A DNA stretch of 7,065 bases from an uncultured Deinococcales bacterium (GCA_937934635.1 CALGZD010000208.1:1-7065); one strand, 5' to 3'; shown: positions 1-6,220, numbered from the stretch's first letter. Numbers and translations: made by a program. The notes: generated from the sequence alone by a model not told the origin.

Positions 1-4
1 GTAA

Positions 5-616
5 TTAAGCAAAGTCTTCAGCTTCTAAAAAGCTACATTCATTTTCTAAAGCTTGGCTCAAGCGCTGTTTATAGGCTTCTTTTGAAATTTCTATTGCGCC
101 AAAGCGTTTGAGATGCTCAGTTGTGTATTGCACATCAAACAAGCTGTAGTTTTGTTGTTTTAAATGTTTTAGTAAGGTTGCCAGTGCAACTTTGCTAGCA
201 TCGGTCACTCGACTGAACATACTCTCTCCAGCAAATAAGCCACCGATGCTTATACCGTAAACACCACCTACAAGTTTATTATCTTGCCATGTTTCTATGC
301 TGTGAGCATAGCCGTAGTGATGCAACTGTGTGTAGAGCCTGATAATATCTTCGTTTATCCAAGTTTCTTCACGGTCTGGCGCAGCTTCGGCGCATTTTCG
401 CATGACTTCAGTAAAAGCGGTATCAAAAGTTATTTGGAACTTCTGCTGACCTAAGGTGCGCTCGAGCCGTCTTGATATATGAAAGTTATCTAGTGGAATA
501 ATTGTTCTTGGGTCAGGATCAAACCAATAGAGCTTGCTGTCTTCTTGTGATTGTGCCATAGGAAAAATACCAATGGCATAAGCTTGCAAAAGGATTTCTG
601 GCGTAAGGTCATCCAT
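5..616 (-). CDS. aat: Leucyl/phenylalanyl-tRNA-protein transferase
   Basis: Aat moves Leu or Phe from its aminoacyl-tRNA to the N-terminus of proteins that begin with Arg or Lys, marking them for ClpS/ClpAP-type degradation in the cytoplasm. The product (203 residues from ATG 616) shows the family's landmarks in order. Numbers here count from the GTG at 619: AYAIGIFPM (13-21), WFDPDPR (32-38), FHISRRL (46-52), AHSIETW (105-111), LVGGVYG (116-122), GESMFSR (131-137), then FDVQ (161-164) followed by H169 and FGA (173-175). In the E. coli enzyme the Glu of ESMFSR and the Gln of the D-x-Q motif line the active site, and both are present (E132, Q164). It is shorter than E. coli Aat (about 234) because the N-terminal extension is missing, so it is a minimal but apparently intact enzyme. 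It lies 8 bases after glnA with no clear Shine-Dalgarno, so translation is probably coupled to glnA. The start could also be GTG 619. Confidence 0.96.
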   Translation of the reverse strand: MDDLTPEILLQAYAIGIFPMAQSQEDSKLYWFDPDPRTIIPLDNFHISRRLERTLGQQKFQITFDTAFTEVMRKCAEAAPDREETWINEDIIRLYTQLHHYGYAHSIETWQDNKLVGGVYGISIGGLFAGESMFSRVTDASKVALATLLKHLKQQNYSLFDVQYTTEHLKRFGAIEISKEAYKQRLSQALENECSFLEAEDFA

Positions 617-624
617 CACAGTAT

Positions 625-1965
625 TTAGTATTCAGCAAGGTAATTTTTCAATTCCCAGTCATGCACCGTTATACGGTATTTATCAAACTCTTTATTCTTA
701 GCTTGAATAAAGTGGTTAAAGATATGATCTCCAAGCGCTTTACGCATGACACGGTTTCGTTGCAGATAGACAAGCGCTTCACGTAAGGTGCCAGGTAGCT
801 CCTTAACTTTGTGTTTGCGCTTATCCCTAACGGACATATCGTAGATATTACGTTGAATTGGGGGTGCAGGTAATTGTTTAGATTCAATACCATCAATACC
901 CGCAGCGATGATTGCGCTAAGTGCTAAGTAAGGGTTACAGGCAGCGTCAGGAATGCGCAATTCGACTCTAGTACTGCTACCCCTGCGTGAAGGTATACGC
1001 ACCATAGTGCTGCGGTTAGCGGCTGACCAAGCAATGTTGGTCGGGGCTTCAAAGCCAGGTGTTAGACGTTTATAAGAGTTGACAAGTGGATTGGTAATAG
1101 CCACCATACCAGAAGCATTTTTTAGTAACCCAGCGATAAAGTAAATAGCAGTTTTGGATAGTTGGTATTCAGCTTTGGGATTATAAAAAGCGTTTTCACC
1201 ATCTTTAAAGAGCGACAGGTGTAAGTGCATACCAGAACCATTGATGTTTGCTATGGGTTTAGGCATAAATGTTGCATGGAGTCCGTGTTGGATAGCAATG
1301 CGTTTAACAATTAATTTGAAGGTCGTGATGCTGTCAGCAGCTTTTAGGGCTGGCTGATATTTAAAATCGATTTCGTGTTGACCATGTGCCACTTCGTGGT
1401 GAGCAGCTTCTATTTCAAAACCCATCTCAACCATAGCGTTGACCATGTCACGTCTGGCTTCTTCACCTAAATCAACAGGGGCTAAATCAAAATAACCTGC
1501 TGCGTCGTGCGTCTCTGTGGTTGGGGAGTTATTATCATCTCTTTGAAACAAAAAGAACTCAGGTTCAGGACCAACATTCAGCCCGTCAAAGCCTAGTGCT
1601 TCTAAGCGTTCGATTTGGCGTTTAAGAGCGTAGCGAGGATCGCCAGGAAATGGTTTGTCATCAGGAAAACTTACATCACAGATAAGCCTTGCAACGTTAC
1701 CCTGATTACCAGTTTCGATGATATCGGGGAAGATAAGGAAGCTGCTTAAATCAGGTTTCAGCAACATGTCTGATTCTTCAACACGAGTAAAACCGTTGAT
1801 AGAAGAACCGTCAAACATAATTTCACCATCAAGTGCCTTATCAAATTGTGATAAAGGTACTTCAACGTTTTTGTTCATGCCCATGATATCTGTAAACATG
1901 AGACGAAGGAATTTCACATCTTCTTCTTTAAGTTTCTTTTTGATTTCAGCAATACTTAGTGACAT
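625..1965 (-). CDS. glnA: Glutamine synthetase, type I-alpha
   Basis: GlnA makes glutamine from glutamate, ammonia and ATP in the cytoplasm and is the main entry of ammonia into metabolism. Counted from the GTG at 1977 (450 residues), motifs are FDGSS (55-59), GPEPEF (136-141), the HHEVAHGQHEID block (193-204), NGSGMHLHLSLF (246-257), the nucleotide/flap block NPLVNSYKRLTPGFEAP (296-312) and RIPSRRG (327-333). The length and the absence of the GSI-beta insertion place it in the I-alpha subclass known from Bacillus and Thermus. GSI-alpha enzymes are controlled by glutamine feedback and not by adenylylation. Two residues tied to feedback inhibition in Bacillus GlnA, Arg62 and Glu304, have counterparts at R65 and E310 (61 and 306 from the ATG). 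I prefer ATG 1965 (446 residues): the upstream GTG lies inside CAGGAGTG, which reads as the Shine-Dalgarno for that ATG. It is the first gene of a probable two-gene unit with aat. Confidence 0.98.
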   Translation of the reverse strand: MSLSIAEIKKKLKEEDVKFLRLMFTDIMGMNKNVEVPLSQFDKALDGEIMFDGSSINGFTRVEESDMLLKPDLSSFLIFPDIIETGNQGNVARLICDVSFPDDKPFPGDPRYALKRQIERLEALGFDGLNVGPEPEFFLFQRDDNNSPTTETHDAAGYFDLAPVDLGEEARRDMVNAMVEMGFEIEAAHHEVAHGQHEIDFKYQPALKAADSITTFKLIVKRIAIQHGLHATFMPKPIANINGSGMHLHLSLFKDGENAFYNPKAEYQLSKTAIYFIAGLLKNASGMVAITNPLVNSYKRLTPGFEAPTNIAWSAANRSTMVRIPSRRGSSTRVELRIPDAACNPYLALSAIIAAGIDGIESKQLPAPPIQRNIYDMSVRDKRKHKVKELPGTLREALVYLQRNRVMRKALGDHIFNHFIQAKNKEFDKYRITVHDWELKNYLAEY

Positions 1966-1975
1966 AGGTTGTGAC

Positions 1976-1982
1976 ACTCCTG
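1976..1982 (-). promoter_or_regulatory. Shine-Dalgarno of glnA that decides the start
   Basis: On the minus strand CAGGAGTG is followed by TCACAACCT and then ATG (1965). The AGGAG core sits about 9-11 bases before this ATG. The alternative GTG start at 1977 shares its first base with the AGGAG core and has no separate Shine-Dalgarno of its own. This favours the shorter protein, MSLSIAEIKKKL onward. It is the clearest ribosome binding site of any gene here; mreD, mrdA and the DUF503 gene have nothing comparable. Confidence 0.7.
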
Positions 1983-2130
1983 ATGATGAGTAGGCAATAA
2001 GCTTTGTTAGGTATCAGCTTTAGTAGATATAGGCCTTGTTAGATAGTTTCATAGCATACATGATTTTTGATACTAGTGTACATGCAATTATTACCAAAAA
2101 GTTATTTTTTTGTGACAGAATCTTTAAAAT
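1983..2130. promoter_or_regulatory. glnA upstream spacer, probable glnA promoter region
   Basis: These bases must hold the glnA promoter, read on the minus strand. The best pair I see is TTGGTA (2097-2092) and TAGTAT (2075-2070) with a 16-base gap, each matching the sigma-70 consensus at only 4 of 6 positions, which would give a leader of about 98 bases. The sequence TGTCACAAAAAAATAACT (minus strand, about 2115-2098) is a loose and wrongly spaced resemblance to a GlnR/TnrA box. Two similar 12-mers (CTTTGTTAGGTA and CCTTGTTAGATA) lie about 30 bases apart on the plus strand near 2002-2045. None of these is strong enough to name a regulator. Confidence 0.25.
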
Positions 2131-2334
2131 ATGCTTTTAGGGTATAACGTGGAAACAAAAAATGGTTGTTTTGGCTTTTATACTTTTAGTTTTGCTGCAA
2201 CTGATTATGTGATTATGCCATGTTTGAAGGCAGCTTCAAATTTCTGTGAAGCTTTGAGTGAAGCTTTGAGCGAAACTCTGATTAAAGCCCTGATTGAAGC
2301 CCTGATCAAAGCCCTGATTAAAACTCTGATGTGA
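2131..2334 (+). CDS. Small hypothetical ORF ending in tetrapeptide repeats
   Basis: I do not recognise this 67-codon frame between glnA and mreD. It starts at ATG 2131 with no Shine-Dalgarno; TAAAAT lies directly upstream. The first 39 residues are unremarkable and somewhat hydrophobic, with cysteines at 13, 31 and 39. Residues 40-67 are seven four-residue units of the form E/K-A/T-L-S/I, with M closing the last, made by a 12-base tandem repeat. If made, this part would be a strongly helical, amphipathic segment with alternating Glu and Lys. Several differences between units are silent (TTG/CTG, GCT/GCC, AGT/AGC, ATT/ATC), which weakly favours a translated frame. Against it are the lack of a ribosome site and the low-complexity origin. 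It could equally be a chance frame across a repeat. Confidence 0.3.
   Translation: MLLGYNVETKNGCFGFYTFSFAATDYVIMPCLKAASNFCEALSEALSETLIKALIEALIKALIKTLM
2223..2240 (+). other. Perfect 7-bp inverted repeat with 4-base loop
   Basis: TTTGAAG (2223-2229) and CTTCAAA (2234-2240) are perfect complements around GCAG. It lies inside the small ORF, just before the 12-base repeats. Only TTTC follows, so it is not a convincing terminator. Confidence 0.35.
2248..2331 (+). repeat. 12-base tandem repeat, seven units
   Basis: Seven contiguous 12-base units start at 2248, 2260, 2272, 2284, 2296, 2308 and 2320, running from GAAGCTTTGAGT to AAAACTCTGATG. The first two differ by one base, and the later ones share a CTGAT core. 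A more diverged unit may precede them (AAGGCAGCTTCA, 2227-2238). The period of 12 keeps the reading frame, giving the repeats at the end of the small ORF. An 8-base palindrome, GAAGCTTC, follows at 2333-2340. Replication slippage would be expected to change copy number between strains. Confidence 0.9.
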
Positions 2335-2394
2335 AGCTTCGCATTGAATCTTTTATCAAATCCCATCATATCCCAATGTCATAGCTGATATAAC

Positions 2395-2400
2395 TATAAT
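2395..2400 (+). promoter_or_regulatory. TATAAT box at the mreD start (possible leaderless promoter)
   Basis: A perfect TATAAT overlaps the first ATG (2399) and lies 4 bases before a second in-frame ATG (2405); TATAAC directly precedes it at 2389-2394. No Shine-Dalgarno is visible. If either box is a -10 element, transcription would begin close to ATG 2405, giving an mRNA with almost no leader, a common arrangement in Deinococcus. I see no convincing -35. AT-rich DNA yields such boxes by chance. Confidence 0.3.
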
Positions 2401-2896
2401 GCTGATGTTGCAACTTGGACTTTTTTACATACTTCTTTTGGCCTTACAAGGTGTGATGTCTGCATTATTTAGTAACACACCAAGCCCTGACTTATTTTTA
2501 ATAGCAGCTGTAAGTGTTTTATGGCATTTGCGACCTTGGCGTTCTGTACTTTTTGCTTTTTGTGTTGGCTTAGTTCAAGACTTAGTGGGCTATGGCTATA
2601 TAGGCTTTCATGCAGTTGCTTTAGCAGGGGGTATTTTTGTTGCCTTGTTTGTTGCTACACAGATCAGGCAATCAGGAATTTTTGAACGCCTTATTGTGGT
2701 TGGTGTTGCTTTAGTAACTAAGTGGGCACTATTTTTTGCACTTGTGGCTTGGCTTTATGATCGGAATGCCTTGATTGAAATCTTTCGAGTTGCACCATTA
2801 GAGATAGTCTTTACAGTAGTACTAGGTCTTATAATTTTGCCGCTTGTTGATGCATTGATGAAGCGAAATGGTATTTTGCGCCGTGAATTTTTGTAA
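2399..2896 (+). CDS. mreD: Rod shape-determining protein MreD
   Basis: MreD is a small integral membrane protein of the elongasome. It works with MreC, RodA and PBP2 to position side-wall peptidoglycan synthesis. The 165-residue product is almost wholly hydrophobic, with about five membrane segments (near 3-22, 30-58, 68-88, 96-120 and 128-152). It has the family's typical PSPDLFLIAAV near the start (28-38) and GLVQDLVGYGYIGFHAVALAGG (57-78), where the polar GLxQD turn is the MreD hallmark. Length matches the family (about 160-180). The start may be ATG 2405, which would suit the TATAAT box just upstream. mreB and mreC, which usually come directly before mreD, are missing; glnA diverges instead. 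The stop codon lies inside a 15-base tandem repeat. Confidence 0.9.
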   Translation: MLMLQLGLFYILLLALQGVMSALFSNTPSPDLFLIAAVSVLWHLRPWRSVLFAFCVGLVQDLVGYGYIGFHAVALAGGIFVALFVATQIRQSGIFERLIVVGVALVTKWALFFALVAWLYDRNALIEIFRVAPLEIVFTVVLGLIILPLVDALMKRNGILRREFL

Positions 2897-2927
2897 CGAG
2901 AATTTTTGTAACGAGAATTTTTGGAGC
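2883..2927 (+). repeat. 15-base tandem repeat, three units, spanning the mreD stop
   Basis: Units at 2883-2897, 2898-2912 and 2913-2927 have the form GAGAATTTTTGTAAC. The first contains the last codons and TAA of mreD (one mismatch, GTG for GAG). The second is the plain unit, and the third ends GGAGC. The duplicated copies lie outside the gene and so repeat its end harmlessly. This looks like tandem duplication by slippage. Confidence 0.9.
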
Positions 2928-3167
2928 GTTAGTATAAATACCTTCTGAGCTTCCCCCTAATTAATCTAGAGTATGTAGCTCAAAGTAAGTAACTTTATCA
3001 TCTAAAGTTCATAAATTTCGTATCCTTTAAACTTGTATAGAAAGTATGCTGTATTAAGAGGTCTGAAAGCTCATTAGACATATCTTTATGCTTCATTAGT
3101 ATCTTCTGGTATCTCTAGTGTTGTTATATCTATTAGCGTTTCCACATAATGTTGACCCATGCTAAAT
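2928..3167. other. mreD-mrdA spacer, first part, no gene seen
   Basis: No frame of useful length, tRNA fold or terminator with a T-run is visible. It holds a small perfect hairpin AAAGT-AAGTA-ACTTT (near 2981-2995) and the string CCCCCTAATTAATCTAGA (2953-2970), which returns with two differences at 6751-6768. TTGACC at 3152-3157 resembles a -35 box but has no -10 at the proper distance. I could not identify a pseudogene. Confidence 0.4.
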
Positions 3168-3195
3168 GAGTTCGTTCCTACTCGTTACGAAGCTC
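3168..3195 (+). promoter_or_regulatory. Upstream arm of two competing hairpins in the mrdA leader
   Basis: GAG (3168-3170) plus TTCGT (3171-3175) can pair with ACGAA (3187-3191) and CTC (3193-3195), leaving G3192 bulged and an 11-base loop. The right side, AAGCTC at 3190-3195, is the same stretch that forms the outer stem of the next hairpin, so the two outer stems cannot form together. This arrangement is typical of attenuators and riboswitch expression platforms, but no known ligand domain is recognised. Confidence 0.45.
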
Positions 3196-3236
3196 GCCGA
3201 TTAACTGACCTAAGTCAGTTAATCGTGGAAGAGCTT
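3190..3236 (+). promoter_or_regulatory. Long hairpin upstream of mrdA
   Basis: A perfect 12-bp stem, CGATTAACTGAC (3198-3209) with GTCAGTTAATCG (3214-3225), closes a CTAA loop. An outer 6-bp stem joins AAGCTC (3190-3195) to GAGCTT (3231-3236), with internal-loop bases GC and TGGAA. It ends 30 bases before the mrdA ATG. No T-run follows directly, so it is not a classical intrinsic terminator. It could be an RNA leader element, an mRNA-stabilising hairpin, an operator-like palindrome for a dimeric protein, or a palindromic repeat of the genome. An ATG at 3238 right after it opens a 14-codon frame overlapping the mrdA start. Confidence 0.75.
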
Positions 3237-3266
3237 TATGTTTAAGGTTTTTGAATTGATAACTAA

Positions 3267-5144
3267 ATGTATAGAACAGTAAAAAATAAACGCTATTCCA
3301 AGCATCATGCTGTGATAGCTCCACCGAGTTTGGGTACGCCAGAATCAAAGGCTGTAACTGGTAGATTGTGGTTGCTCTTTGTGATTATGCTTGCTTTATT
3401 ACTGCTGTTTTCGGTTAGATTAGCTTACTTACAGTTTGTACATGTAGATACCTTTCGCTTGCGTAGTCAAGATAACTATGTGGGCAAGGTAGATATTGTT
3501 CCTTTGAGGGGCAAAGTCTTGGCTCGAGACGGTACGGTTCTTGCAGACAGTCGCTTGGCAGTTGATTTGGTCTACCGTGGTGGAGATGTTGCTCAAAAAG
3601 CTCGTATTGAACACTTACTAGGGCAAGACCTAGTTTTAGAAGACCCTGATTTGACTGATACACGAGAAAAGCAACACGGCAAAGTTGTAATTTGGGATGT
3701 TGATTACAGCTTGATTGCTGCTCTAGAAGAGTTGATGGTCGAACAGCCTGTTCTGGATAGTGGTTATTTTACAGGGGAAACCTCGCTTTATGTTCGTAGA
3801 CGTAAAGAACGTTTTTATCCAACTCAAAATGCAGCGCACTTAATCGGTTATACCCGCGAAGAAAAAGATGAACAATTTTTTGGTGTCAGTGGTATTGAAG
3901 GCTACTATAACGAAGAACTCTATGGCGTGGATGGCGAAGAGTTTATTGAGATTGATAATAAGCGCCGTGTTGTGGGGCGATTTGAAGACTTTATAACCCC
4001 TGCTGAACCTGGTAAAAATATCGTTTTAACGATTGATCTTGAGTTACAAGCGAAAGCAGAAAAAGTATTGGCTGAAGCTTTACCTTATGTGAATAAACAG
4101 AGGGTAGCCAAAGAGCTCGAGCTCATGGATCAGCTTCGTGGTGCTATTGTAGCTATGGACCCTAATACAGGTGAAATTTTAGCTTTAGCGAGTTACCCAA
4201 GCTATGACCCACATATTTTTACCAAACGACCCATTGTTTCAGAAGATATTTCTGGGTTGCTTGAAGACACGACAGATTTTCCTATGCTCAATCGTGCCGT
4301 GAGTGCCTTTCCACCTGCATCAACTTTTAAACTTCTGACAAGTTACACCTTGATGGATAAAGGGCACATTACATCTGAAACAGTTTATCCTTGTGCTGGT
4401 CAATTTTATTTTCGTGATTTGGTCATGCGAAATTGGGCAGGCTACTCAAAAGGTTCTTATAACGTAAAAGAAGCAATAGCTGATAGTTGCAATACATTTT
4501 ATTTTAATGCCTCTGCACAAACACCTGATGTAGGTCAAGGTTGGTCACAATTTTCTAAAGAGCTTACGGATAATGCTAAAGCTATGGGCTATGGCAGTGT
4601 GGTTGGCATTGGCGTACTTGAAGAACGTGCAGGTCTTGTGCCTGATGATGAATATTCTCGTTTGCAACGTGGTTTTGCATGGCGTCCTGGTGACACTTTG
4701 AATATATCGATTGGTCAAGGAGATTTGCTCGCTACACCTGTTCAGGTAACACAGTTGAGTGCAACCATTGCAATGGATGGCAAGCAGTATAAACCGCACT
4801 TGGTTAGACAAATTGGTGATGAGCGGATTTTGCCAAGCCTTAAAATTATCGAGGGTCAATCTTGGAGACATGTACGTGATGGTATGCGCCTAATGATGAC
4901 CGACTATGGTGGACGATGGTTGTTAGGACCAAATACCTTTCCTGTATCGATTGCTGGTAAAACAGGTACGGCACAAAACGGTAAGGGTGATGGCTTTGAG
5001 CATTCTTGGTTTACTGGTTTTGGTCCTGTGGAAAAACCAGAAGTTGTGGTGACTGTGTTTATTGAGAACGGCGGCTCGAGCAGTGCTGTGGCCATTCCTA
5101 TAGCCAGAGACTTTTTAGCAGCCTACTGGAATGTTCAACCTTAA
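3267..5144 (+). CDS. mrdA: Peptidoglycan transpeptidase PBP2 (class B penicillin-binding protein)
   Basis: This enzyme cross-links new peptidoglycan during side-wall growth, working with RodA and the MreBCD complex outside the cytoplasmic membrane. The 625-residue product starts with a basic cytoplasmic tail (1-31) and one membrane anchor (about 33-57). Then come the PBP dimer/pedestal domain with LRGKVLARDG (80-89) and the transpeptidase domain from about 290. All three catalytic motifs are present: S352-TF-K355 (nucleophile and lysine), S407-C-N409 and K565-T-G567, the last within AGKTGTAQ. The length matches typical PBP2 proteins (about 600-700). PBP2 is favoured over PBP3/FtsI because mreD lies directly upstream. 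No Shine-Dalgarno lies at a proper distance from ATG 3267 (AAGG is about 19 bases away), and a long hairpin precedes it. The stop codon lies within a 17-base tandem repeat. The gene looks intact. Confidence 0.95.
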   Translation: MYRTVKNKRYSKHHAVIAPPSLGTPESKAVTGRLWLLFVIMLALLLLFSVRLAYLQFVHVDTFRLRSQDNYVGKVDIVPLRGKVLARDGTVLADSRLAVDLVYRGGDVAQKARIEHLLGQDLVLEDPDLTDTREKQHGKVVIWDVDYSLIAALEELMVEQPVLDSGYFTGETSLYVRRRKERFYPTQNAAHLIGYTREEKDEQFFGVSGIEGYYNEELYGVDGEEFIEIDNKRRVVGRFEDFITPAEPGKNIVLTIDLELQAKAEKVLAEALPYVNKQRVAKELELMDQLRGAIVAMDPNTGEILALASYPSYDPHIFTKRPIVSEDISGLLEDTTDFPMLNRAVSAFPPASTFKLLTSYTLMDKGHITSETVYPCAGQFYFRDLVMRNWAGYSKGSYNVKEAIADSCNTFYFNASAQTPDVGQGWSQFSKELTDNAKAMGYGSVVGIGVLEERAGLVPDDEYSRLQRGFAWRPGDTLNISIGQGDLLATPVQVTQLSATIAMDGKQYKPHLVRQIGDERILPSLKIIEGQSWRHVRDGMRLMMTDYGGRWLLGPNTFPVSIAGKTGTAQNGKGDGFEHSWFTGFGPVEKPEVVVTVFIENGGSSSAVAIPIARDFLAAYWNVQP

Positions 5145-5200
5145 GAAAGGTTCAGCTTTAAGAAAGGTTCAACTTTAAGAAATATTTAACCTTAAAAATC
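5133..5200 (+). repeat. 17-base tandem repeat, about four units, spanning the mrdA stop
   Basis: Units start at 5133, 5150, 5167 and 5184 with the form GTTCAACCTTAAGAAAG. The first includes the last codons and TAA of mrdA. The second and third differ from it at only two or three positions, and the fourth is eroded (ATTTAACCTTAAAAATC). The repeats run outward from the gene into the spacer, as at the end of mreD. Confidence 0.9.
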
Positions 5201-5296
5201 TTTCACATTGCATTTTATTTTGCAAATGGGATATGCAAACTTATAGGTTTGTTAGACTGAACCATCTATATAAAATAAACTGGGGATTATTACACT
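5201..5296 (+). promoter_or_regulatory. minC leader with promoter-like and hairpin elements
   Basis: TATAAA (5269-5274) could be a -10 element for minC, though no good -35 is seen 16-18 bases upstream. TTTGCA (5219-5224) can pair with TGCAAA (5234-5239), and the overlapping CAAAC (5236-5240) can pair instead with GTTTG (5247-5251). GGGGA (5282-5286), about 10 bases before ATG 5297, is the likely weak ribosome site. The signals are individually weak. Confidence 0.3.
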
Positions 5297-5884
5297 ATGA
5301 AAATTCGTGGTAGGCGTTCAGGAATCTATATCAGCTTTGATAAATATGAATCTGTAGAAGATGTAAAACGACAGTTGGAAGCACAATCAGCAGCTTTGGC
5401 TGGAGAGTGTTACTTTGAAGTAGCTGATAAGCTGCCATGGGATTTAGTAAAAGCGGCTTCTGAAATAATAGAAGCTGTTGGTGGAACAATTGCTGGTTTT
5501 CAAGGTGTTGAACAGCAATCCACAGTGACGACTGCTGCACCACCTGTTAAAAAAGCTGGTGGAGAAACAAAAATTATTGCACGAACTGTTCGAAGTGGTG
5601 GACGTGTCGAATCCACTGGTTCTGCTATTATTCTAGGTGATGTGAATTCAGGTGCAGAGATTGTAGCTGAAGGCGATGTTGTGGTTGTTGGTGCTTTACG
5701 GGGTTTAGTCCATGCAGGTTCTAGTGGTAATGAATCAGCTATTATTTGGGCGCAAGACTTTAAATCTGCAAATTTAAGAATTGCAAGCTATATGACAGAT
5801 GATAGTGCTTTGCTAGAGGGTATAGAAAAGTCAGCGGTTGTTTTTGTACATGACCAACATATGCAAATTAAAGATTGGTCTTAG
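5297..5884 (+). CDS. minC: Septum site-determining protein MinC
   Basis: MinC inhibits FtsZ polymerisation and, when recruited to the membrane by MinD, keeps the division ring away from unwanted sites. The 195-residue product has a short N-terminal FtsZ-inhibiting domain (about 1-72), a linker rich in T, A, P and K (73-92) and a well-conserved C-terminal beta-helix domain (about 93-190). The latter carries R99-SGG, GDVNSGAE (114-121), EGDVVVVGALRGLVHAG (125-141), an alanine/isoleucine strand (147-152) and LRIA (160-163). The RSG and GDVN-GAE...G-LRG-HAG series is diagnostic; it forms the dimer and MinD-binding face. It is shorter than E. coli MinC (231), with the reduction in the N-terminal half, the usual pattern in compact MinC proteins. 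The gene sits between mrdA and a DUF503 gene, and no minD follows, so its MinD partner must be encoded elsewhere, or MinC acts alone. Confidence 0.93.
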   Translation: MKIRGRRSGIYISFDKYESVEDVKRQLEAQSAALAGECYFEVADKLPWDLVKAASEIIEAVGGTIAGFQGVEQQSTVTTAAPPVKKAGGETKIIARTVRSGGRVESTGSAIILGDVNSGAEIVAEGDVVVVGALRGLVHAGSSGNESAIIWAQDFKSANLRIASYMTDDSALLEGIEKSAVVFVHDQHMQIKDWS

Positions 5885-5911
5885 CTTCTCCAAATTTAAA
5901 TTTATTATCTG

Positions 5912-6220
5912 ATGTCAACGGTTTACATTGCAGTCTATGTAGTAAAGCTCGAATGCCCTTGGGTGACTAGCCTTAAGGAAAAACGATCTCTGATTAGTCC
6001 TTTAGTCAATAAAATTAAAACAAGATATTCTTTGTCTGCTGCACGTCTGGATGGCGTTGAATCTCATACTTGGGAGACAATAGGGGTAAGTGTGATTGGT
6101 GGGGATAGAGTTGGGCTCGAGCGTCTTTTATACAAAATAGATAATTTTGTTGCATCTCACAGCTTATGCACAGTAGTAGAAAGCTCTGTAGAAGTTGAAG
6201 TTTGGTCTGAAGAAGCGTAA
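5912..6220 (+). CDS. DUF503 (YlxP-like) family protein
   Basis: This 102-residue product matches the DUF503/YlxP family of small ferredoxin-like-fold proteins, whose molecular role is not established; members in Firmicutes sit among translation genes such as rbfA and infB. The hallmark is the segment after the first strand, SLKEKRSLISPLVNKIKTRYSLSAA (19-43), followed by a central strand TIGVSVIGGD (56-65) and a C-terminal strand ending ESSVEVEVW (90-98). It starts 27 bases after minC with no Shine-Dalgarno. TATTAT lies 3 bases before the ATG, so it could be read from the minC transcript or from its own near-leaderless start. In Deinococcus-Thermus genomes I recall DUF503 genes lying near cinA, thpR and recA, which would lie beyond this window if the same order holds. 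The function is unknown. Confidence 0.88.
   Translation: MSTVYIAVYVVKLECPWVTSLKEKRSLISPLVNKIKTRYSLSAARLDGVESHTWETIGVSVIGGDRVGLERLLYKIDNFVASHSLCTVVESSVEVEVWSEEA

Noticed and set aside
669..896. Open frame on the minus strand inside glnA
   Set aside because: It lies in another frame of a fully convincing glutamine synthetase gene and resembles no known protein.
1718..1993. Plus-strand frame of 91 codons over the 5' end of glnA
   Set aside because: It is antisense to conserved glnA codons and has low-complexity serine-rich content typical of a shadow frame.
2098..2115. GlnR/TnrA-like box upstream of glnA
   Set aside because: One half matches TGTNA, but the second half is imperfect and the spacing is 8 rather than 7; chance is likely in AT-rich DNA.
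3190..3236. Intrinsic terminator of mreD
   Set aside because: The stem is strong but no run of T follows it directly on either strand; the next T5 starts 12 bases later.
4545..4871. Minus-strand frame of 108 codons inside mrdA
   Set aside because: It is antisense to the transpeptidase domain, with no ribosome site and no recognisable motif.
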